Both the position numbers and the translations under genes were made by a program. Positions 59,815-64,000 of a stretch of 64,000 nucleotides of DNA are shown here, in pieces. The notes beneath the pieces were generated by a model. It did no database searches. It was not told the origin of the DNA and worked only from the letters and a program-made list of their open reading frames with translations. Where the stretch lies: contig CAWKIT010000004.1 in assembly GCA_963849695.1 (NCBI GenBank), positions 62,001-126,000 on the forward strand, given 5' to 3'. Numbering within the stretch: position 1 is the first letter of the stretch; each line of letters begins with the position of its first letter. This DNA comes from DASSUW01 sp963849695 (GTDB lineage Bacteria; Actinomycetota; Thermoleophilia; Solirubrobacterales; Solirubrobacteraceae).

Positions 59815-60176
59815 CGGACGACGAGGGTTCCGGTCATGCCGAGCTGCTCGTGGTTGGCCACGGTGCACAGCATCTTGTAGTCGCCGCGCGCGAGCCGCAC
59901 GGTCTCGCTCGCGCCCTCGCCCGGGAGCAGCGTCGTGATCTGGACCGGCTCGCCACTGCGCCGGCGGACGCGGAAGTTGTGCCCGAGCCTGCCGCGGTTG
60001 CTCACCGTGAACGTCAGGCGGCCGGCGCGGGCGCGCACGGACTGCGGCTCGATCAGGAAGTCGTCGAGCACGATCTCCACGCGCCCGCCGCGCGCCTGGA
60101 CGGCCGGCGCCGGCTCGCCGCAGCCGCCGAGCGCGAGGGCCGCGAGTGCGGTGGCGATGGCACGGACGAGCAGCAT
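59811..60176 (-). CDS. Cupredoxin-like lipoprotein
   Basis: 121 residues. A lipoprotein signal (IATALAALALGGCGEPAPAV; Cys19 at the lipobox) anchors it outside the membrane. The plastocyanin-like domain has type 1 copper ligands: His in GHNF, then Cys-His-Met in MLCTVANHEQLGM. It likely carries electrons at the cell surface. It is divergent from a cytochrome c lipoprotein gene 20 bases away, suggesting a shared redox role. Confidence 0.88.
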   Translation of the reverse strand: MLLVRAIATALAALALGGCGEPAPAVQARGGRVEIVLDDFLIEPQSVRARAGRLTFTVSNRGRLGHNFRVRRRSGEPVQITTLLPGEGASETVRLARGDYKMLCTVANHEQLGMTGTLVVR

Positions 60177-60196
60177 CGGGGGCGGGATTGTTCCGT

Positions 60197-60598
60197 ATGC
60201 TTGCGAGCTTCATGGCCCGCTCTCCCCGCCGACTGATGGCCGTCGCGGCGCCGGCGGTCGCCGCGCTCGCGCTCGGCGCGTGCGGAACCGAGGGCATCGA
60301 CGTCGCGCAGGACGACCCGAACTACGACGGCGCGGTGCTGTTCGCCGAGAACTGCGCCGGCTGCCACTCGCTCGACGTGGTGGGCGCGCACGGGTCGACC
60401 ACCAACGTCAGCTCGCGCGAGCCACGGGACGGCCCGAACTTCAACGAGCGGCAGGAGTCGGTCGACGACGTGCTGTACGCGATTCGCAACGGCGGCTTCT
60501 CCTCGGGCCCGATGCCGCAGAACATCCTGACCGGCGAGGACGCTCAGAAGGTGGCCGAGTTCGTCGCGGAGTACTCGGGCGGCGGCGGCTCCGAATAG
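60197..60598 (+). CDS. Cytochrome c lipoprotein
   Basis: 133 residues from ATG 60197 (ATG 60212 is also possible). Lipobox ALALGACGTEG, then a single heme c motif NCAGCHSLD and a distal methionine in SGPMPQNILTGEDAQKVAEF, as in class I cytochromes. A 20-residue insertion (AHGSTTNVSSREPRDGPNF) follows the heme motif. Its partner across the divergent gap is a copper protein; both may pass electrons to a terminal oxidase. Confidence 0.9.
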   Translation: MLASFMARSPRRLMAVAAPAVAALALGACGTEGIDVAQDDPNYDGAVLFAENCAGCHSLDVVGAHGSTTNVSSREPRDGPNFNERQESVDDVLYAIRNGGFSSGPMPQNILTGEDAQKVAEFVAEYSGGGGSE

Positions 60599-60604
60599 CC
60601 GCGG

Positions 60605-61837
60605 ATGCTCGACCTCAAGCAGATCCGCCGCGACCCGGAGCCGGTGCGGGCAGCGCTCGCGCGGCGCGGCGACGGGTCCGACGCCCGGCTCGAACGCGTG
60701 CTCGAGCTCGACGCGCGCACGCGCGAGCTGCGGCCGCAGGTGGAGTCGCTGAAGGCGGAGCAGAACGCGGCCTCGAAGGCGATCGGGGCGGCCAAGCAGG
60801 CGGGCGGCGACGCGGCGGACGAGATCGCCGCCATGCAGGAGGTCGCCCGGCGGGTGAAGGCGCTCGGGCAGGAGCTGGCGGACGCCGACGCCGAGCTGCA
60901 GGCCGCGCTGGCGACGCTGCCGAACCCGCCCGACCCGACCGCCGCCGACGAGGACACCACCGTGCGCGAGGAGGGTGATCGTGGCCCAGAGGGCCCCGAT
61001 CACCTGGAGGTCGCGGGCGGGCTGATCGACATGGAGTCGGGCGCGCGCGTGTCCGGCTCGCGGTTCGCGTACCTGCGCGGCGACGTCGTCCTGCTCGAGA
61101 TGGCGCTGTTCCGGTGGGCGCTGGAAATCCTCCTGGAGGAGAATTTCCAGCCGGTGCTGCCGCCGGTGCTGGTGCGCGAGGAGGCGCTGTACGGGACCGG
61201 CTTCCTGCCCGACACCGAGCAGCAGATCTACCGGCTGGCGGACGACGACCTGTACCTGGTCGGCACCAGCGAGGTCCCGCTCGCCTCGCTGCACGCGGGC
61301 GAGATCCTCGACGCCGGCGCGCTGCCGCTGCGGTATGCCGGCGTCTCGCCGTGCTTCCGCCGCGAGGCCGGCGCCGCCGGGCGCGACACCCGCGGCATCC
61401 TGCGCGTGCACCAGTTCGACAAGGTCGAGATGTTCAGCTTCGTCGAGCCGGAGGCGTCGCCCGCCGAGCACGAGCTGATGCTGTCCCTGGAGGAGCGGTT
61501 CCTGCGCGAGCTCGGGATCCCGTATCGGGTCGTCAACATCGGCGCCGACGACCTCGGCGCCTCGGCGGCCAAGAAGTACGACCTCGAGGCGTGGATGCCG
61601 GGCCAGCAGCGCTACCGCGAGGTCACCTCGACCTCGAACACCACCGACTTCCAGTCCCGCCGGCTCGACATCCGCTACCGCGACGAGAGCGGCCGCCCGC
61701 GCCACGTCCACACCCTGAACGGCACCGCCGTCACCTGGCGCCACCTGATCGCGCTGCTCGAGAACCACGGCACCGACGTGCCGGACGTGCTCGTGCGGTG
61801 GGGTGCTCCGGAGCGCCTGCGGGTAGGGGACGGGTGA
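60605..61837 (+). CDS. serS: Seryl-tRNA synthetase
   Basis: 410 residues. The N-terminal coiled-coil arm (about 25-105: RELRPQVESLKAEQNAASKA) binds tRNA-Ser. The class II core has motif 2 SPCFRREAGAAGRDTRGILR with VHQFDKVEMFSFVEPE and motif 3 region REVTSTSNTTDFQSRRLDIR, then HTLNGTAVTWRHLIALLENH. The C-terminus ends at WGAPERLRVGDG, slightly different from many SerRS proteins. Six bases separate it from the cytochrome stop, and the next gene shares a base with its stop. Confidence 0.96.
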   Translation: MLDLKQIRRDPEPVRAALARRGDGSDARLERVLELDARTRELRPQVESLKAEQNAASKAIGAAKQAGGDAADEIAAMQEVARRVKALGQELADADAELQAALATLPNPPDPTAADEDTTVREEGDRGPEGPDHLEVAGGLIDMESGARVSGSRFAYLRGDVVLLEMALFRWALEILLEENFQPVLPPVLVREEALYGTGFLPDTEQQIYRLADDDLYLVGTSEVPLASLHAGEILDAGALPLRYAGVSPCFRREAGAAGRDTRGILRVHQFDKVEMFSFVEPEASPAEHELMLSLEERFLRELGIPYRVVNIGADDLGASAAKKYDLEAWMPGQQRYREVTSTSNTTDFQSRRLDIRYRDESGRPRHVHTLNGTAVTWRHLIALLENHGTDVPDVLVRWGAPERLRVGDG

Positions 61838-62016
61838 TGGAAGAGCCAGAGACCCCGATCACGCCGGAAGAGCCCGAGATCCCCGCCGAGCCGCCCGATC
61901 CCGACGCGGTCGAGCCCGAGGTCGACGACCAGCCGCTCGGCCCGCCGTCCGAGCTCGACGAGGACGAGGCGCCGCTCCCCGGCCTTCCCGAGTCCGAGCC
62001 GCCCGCGAGCGAGTGA
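61837..62016 (+). CDS. Short acidic proline-rich protein
   Basis: 59 residues of Pro, Glu and Asp (EEPETPITPEEPEIPAEPPD, LGPPSELDEDEAPLPGLPES), surely disordered. ATG 61837 shares a base with the serS stop and the next gene overlaps its end, which supports translation, but low-complexity sequence alone is weak evidence. Function unknown. Confidence 0.5.
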   Translation: MEEPETPITPEEPEIPAEPPDPDAVEPEVDDQPLGPPSELDEDEAPLPGLPESEPPASE

Positions 62017-62372
62017 TGACGCAGCAGCGCGTCCAGGCCTGGCTCGACGCGTACGTCGAGGCCTGGCACTCGTACGACCGCGCCGCGATCGCCGAGCTGT
62101 TCTCGCCCGAGGCGACCTACCGCTACCACCCGTACGACGAGCCCGAGCAAGGTCGCGACACGATCGTCGAGGGCTGGCTCGAGGAGCCCGACGAGCCCGG
62201 CTCGTGGGAGGCGCGCTACGAGCCGCTGCTGATCGACGGCGATCGCGCGGTCGCGACCGGCGAGACCCGCTACGCCGACGGCCAGACGTTCTCGAACCTG
62301 TTCGTGCTCGAGTTCGACGCCGGCGGCCGCTGCCGCTCGTTCACCGAGTGGTTCATGGAGCATCCCGAGTAG
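62013..62372 (+). CDS. SnoaL/NTF2-like protein
   Basis: 119 residues (GTG 62013 or ATG 62016). An alpha+beta barrel pattern: VQAWLDAYVEAWHSYDRAAI, ELFSPEATYRYHPYDEPEQG, RDTIVEGWLEEPDEPGSWEA, DGDRAVATGETRYADGQTFS, LFVLEFDAGGRCRSFTEWFM. This is the polyketide-cyclase-like SnoaL fold; substrate unknown. It overlaps the acidic protein gene by four bases. Confidence 0.85.
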   Translation: MMTQQRVQAWLDAYVEAWHSYDRAAIAELFSPEATYRYHPYDEPEQGRDTIVEGWLEEPDEPGSWEARYEPLLIDGDRAVATGETRYADGQTFSNLFVLEFDAGGRCRSFTEWFMEHPE

Positions 62373-62389
62373 CGGCCCTCCTCCACGCG

Positions 62390-62414
62390 CCCGCGAATCT
62401 GGGAAGATCGCGGG
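62390..62414. other. Hairpin upstream of livF
   Basis: CCCGCGA (62390-62396) pairs with TCGCGGG (62408-62414) around an 11-base loop, 18 bases after the SnoaL-like stop and 44 bases before the livF start. It may be a weak terminator or leader structure; there is no T-run. Confidence 0.3.
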
Positions 62415-62457
62415 TCAGGAGGAAGAGAAGGTATCCACGCCAGGATCCCGGGGGACG

Positions 62458-63276
62458 TTGGTCGAGCCGGCGCGGGCAGCGGGCGGCCCGATCCTGGCGG
62501 TGCGCAACCTCGAGGTCGTCTATCAGGACGTCGTGCTGGTGCTGCGCGGAGTCTCGCTCGAGCTTCCGCGCGGGGAGATCGTCGCCCTGCTGGGCGCCAA
62601 CGGCGCCGGCAAGACGACCCTGCTGCGGGCTGTCACCGGCCTGCTCGGCGTGCATCGCGGGCGGATCACCAAGGGAACGGTGGAGCTCGACGGCGAGCGC
62701 ATCAGCGGGCAGAACGCGCCGTCGATCGTGCGCCGCGGCGTCGCGCAGGTGATGGAGGGCCGGCGGATCTTCGCCGAGCTGACCGTCGATGAGAACCTGC
62801 GCGCGGGCGGCTTCACCCGCAGCCGCGCCGAGATCAGGGAGTCGTACGACCGCGTGGTCGACCTGTTCCCGCGGCTGGCGGAGCGCCGCAAGTCGACCGC
62901 CGGCTATCTGTCCGGCGGCGAGCAGCAGATGCTGGCGATCGGCCGCGCGCTGATGGCCGCGCCGCGAGTGCTGCTGCTCGACGAGCCTTCGCTCGGCCTC
63001 GCGCCGCGGCTCGTGGAGCAGTTCCGCGACACGATCGTCGAGCTCAACCGCCAGGGCGTCAGCGTGCTGCTGGTCGAGCAGAACGCGGCCATGGCGCTCG
63101 CCATCGCGAGCCACGGCTATGTGATGGAGACCGGCCGCGTGGTCAAGGACGGCCCCACCGCCGACCTGATGGCCGACCAGGACATCCAGGAGTTCTACCT
63201 CGGGGTCGGCGAGACCGGCCGGCGCTCGTTCCGCGACGTGAAGTCCTACCGCCGCCGGAAGCGATGGAGCGGCTGA
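62458..63276 (+). CDS. livF: Branched-chain amino acid-type ABC transporter ATPase LivF
   Basis: 272 residues from TTG 62458. Walker A LLGANGAGKTTLLRAVTGLL, Q-loop region VAQVMEGRRIFAELTVDENL, signature YLSGGEQQMLAIGRALMAAP, Walker B VLLLDEPSLGLAPRLVEQF and the switch His in VLLVEQNAAMALAIASHGYV context. VMEGRRIF is typical of LivF. A C-terminal extension of about 20 residues (RRSFRDVKSYRRRKRWSG) is unusual. It overlaps the start of livG; permease genes presumably follow beyond the window. Confidence 0.92.
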   Translation: MVEPARAAGGPILAVRNLEVVYQDVVLVLRGVSLELPRGEIVALLGANGAGKTTLLRAVTGLLGVHRGRITKGTVELDGERISGQNAPSIVRRGVAQVMEGRRIFAELTVDENLRAGGFTRSRAEIRESYDRVVDLFPRLAERRKSTAGYLSGGEQQMLAIGRALMAAPRVLLLDEPSLGLAPRLVEQFRDTIVELNRQGVSVLLVEQNAAMALAIASHGYVMETGRVVKDGPTADLMADQDIQEFYLGVGETGRRSFRDVKSYRRRKRWSG

Positions 63277-64000
63277 GCGCACCCCGCCCCGGCGGCCGCG
63301 CCGCCCGCCGACCGCCCGGCGCCCGCCGAGCCGCTGCTCGCGGTCGAGGACGTCACGCTGCGGTTCGGCGGCGTGACCGCGCTCGACGGCGTCTCGTTCG
63401 AGGTCCGCGCCGGCGAGCTGTTCGCGGTGATCGGCCCCAACGGCGCCGGCAAGACGTCGATCTTCAACTGCATCAACGGCGTCTACCGGCCGCAGAAGGG
63501 CTCGATCCGCCTGGACGGCGAGAGCCTGATCGGCCGCTCGCCGCCGGCCGTGGCGCGGCTCGGCGTGGCGCGCACGTTCCAGAACCTCGGCCTGTTCGCG
63601 CACCTGACGGTGATCGACAACCTGATGCTCGGCCGCCATCACCTGATGCGGACGGGCTTCATCTCCGGGGCCGTCTGGTGGGGGCGGGCCAAGCGCGAGG
63701 AGGTCGAGCACCGCGAGGCGGTCGAGGCCGTGGTCGAGCTGCTCGAGATGGAGGCCCACCGGCACACCCCGGCCGGGCTGCTGCCCTACGGCCTCCAGAA
63801 GCGGCTCGAGCTCGGCCGCGCGCTCGCGATGGAGCCGAAGCTGCTGCTGCTCGACGAGCCGGTGGCGGGCATGAACCTCGAGGAGACCGAGGACCTCGCG
63901 CGCTACGTGATCGAGGTGCGCGAGCGGCTCGAGCTGGCCGTGATCCTCGTCGAGCACGAGATGCGGCTGGTGATGGACCTCGCCGACCGGGTGATGGCGC
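63264..64000 (+). CDS. livG: ABC transporter ATPase LivG, partial at window edge, frame broken near its start
   Basis: The ATPase core reads LLAVEDVTLRFGGVTALDGV, Walker A GPNGAGKTSIFNCINGVYRP, ARLGVARTFQNLGLFAHLTV, signature LPYGLQKRLELGRALAMEPK, Walker B LLLLDEPVAGMNLEETEDLA and ILVEHEMRLVMDLADRVMA at the edge. That frame has no start codon after its TGA at 63274. ATG 63264 (MERLSAPRP) lies one frame away, so one extra base between 63280 and 63327 is likely. The VARTFQN motif is typical of LivG. Confidence 0.85.
   Translation, partial: MERLSAPRPGGRAARRPPGARRAAARGRGRHAAVRRRDRARRRLVRGPRRRAVRGDRPQRRRQDVDLQLHQRRLPAAEGLDPPGRREPDRPLAAGRGAARRGAHVPEPRPVRAPDGDRQPDARPPSPDADGLHLRGRLVGAGQARGGRAPRGGRGRGRAARDGGPPAHPGRAAALRPPEAARARPRARDGAEAAAARRAGGGHEPRGDRGPRALRDRGARAARAGRDPRRARDAAGDGPRRPGDG

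Noticed and set aside
1..64000. tRNA, rRNA, CRISPR arrays, integrase genes or phage genes
   Set aside because: I looked for cloverleaf-like ends, repeated spacers and phage-type genes and saw none; weak tRNAs cannot be fully excluded by eye.

Overview
This window is a 64-kb piece of a very GC-rich chromosome with tightly packed, overlapping operons. The coding style (GTG/TTG starts, ATGA and GTGA stop-start overlaps), a separate-subunit 14-gene complex I, a group 1h [NiFe] hydrogenase and a tandem ThyX-like protein all point to Actinomycetota. A member of Thermoleophilia (Solirubrobacterales-like) is my best guess. That placement is inference, since no rRNA gene is present.

Layout: (1) 1-1259 holds a decayed IS110-type transposase on the minus strand, then about 770 bp without genes that contains an AT-rich polypurine tract and several inverted repeats. 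(2) 1260-4472 carries small membrane and housekeeping-type genes (CBU_0592-like, a UPF0104-like flippase-fold protein, a CBS pair). (3) 4469-12618 is an acetate/short-chain-acid uptake locus: two ActP-type sodium/solute symporters, each with a small partner subunit, lie on either side of a LytS/LytTR two-component system and are followed by acetyl-CoA synthetase. A direct repeat that fits the LytTR binding-site pattern sits in the divergent promoter region. (4) 12704-20055 has an alpha/beta hydrolase, a 3-hydroxybutyrate-dehydrogenase-like SDR, a second acyl-CoA synthetase, a transglutaminase-like membrane protein, a 159-bp inverted repeat and the tandem ThyX-like gene. (5) 20056-27271 (minus) has a pilin-like protein and nuoJKLMN. 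(6) 27389-42009 (plus) is one hydrogenase operon: hypC, a second hypC-like gene, hypD, hypE, hypA, hhyS, hhyL, NifU-like, DUF5947, a 64-aa protein, DUF6084, an unnamed conserved protein, a maturation protease, a 33-aa DUF6893-type peptide, hypB, a double-SIS protein, a membrane protein, hypF and a nickel permease. (7) 42012-50028 has an AIM24 protein, a NarL-type two-component pair, an SDR, a QueA-like protein, a quinone oxidoreductase and a large LuxR regulator. (8) 50029-58837 (minus) is nuoABCDEFGHI. (9) 58907-64000 has a flavin reductase, a cupredoxin lipoprotein, a cytochrome c lipoprotein, serS, small genes and the livF/livG ATPases, the last cut by the window edge.

Biologically the window couples electron entry from H2 (a high-affinity, atmospheric-type Hhy enzyme) and NADH oxidation by complex I with acetate uptake and activation. 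The complex I genes are split between nuoI and nuoJ by a 22.8-kb block on the opposite strand that contains the whole hydrogenase operon.

Two cross-cutting observations matter for any user. First, eleven reading-frame breaks in nine otherwise conserved genes (including nuoL, nuoD and hypF) are all explained by one extra base, mostly in short G or C runs, so consensus insertion errors are the simplest explanation; these genes are annotated across the break. Second, short palindromes (the GGGGTCTGACCCC family and other REP-like hairpins) have entered coding sequence: in frame inside hypF, at the 3' end of the gene at 35150-35950, and at the stop codon of the quinone oxidoreductase.
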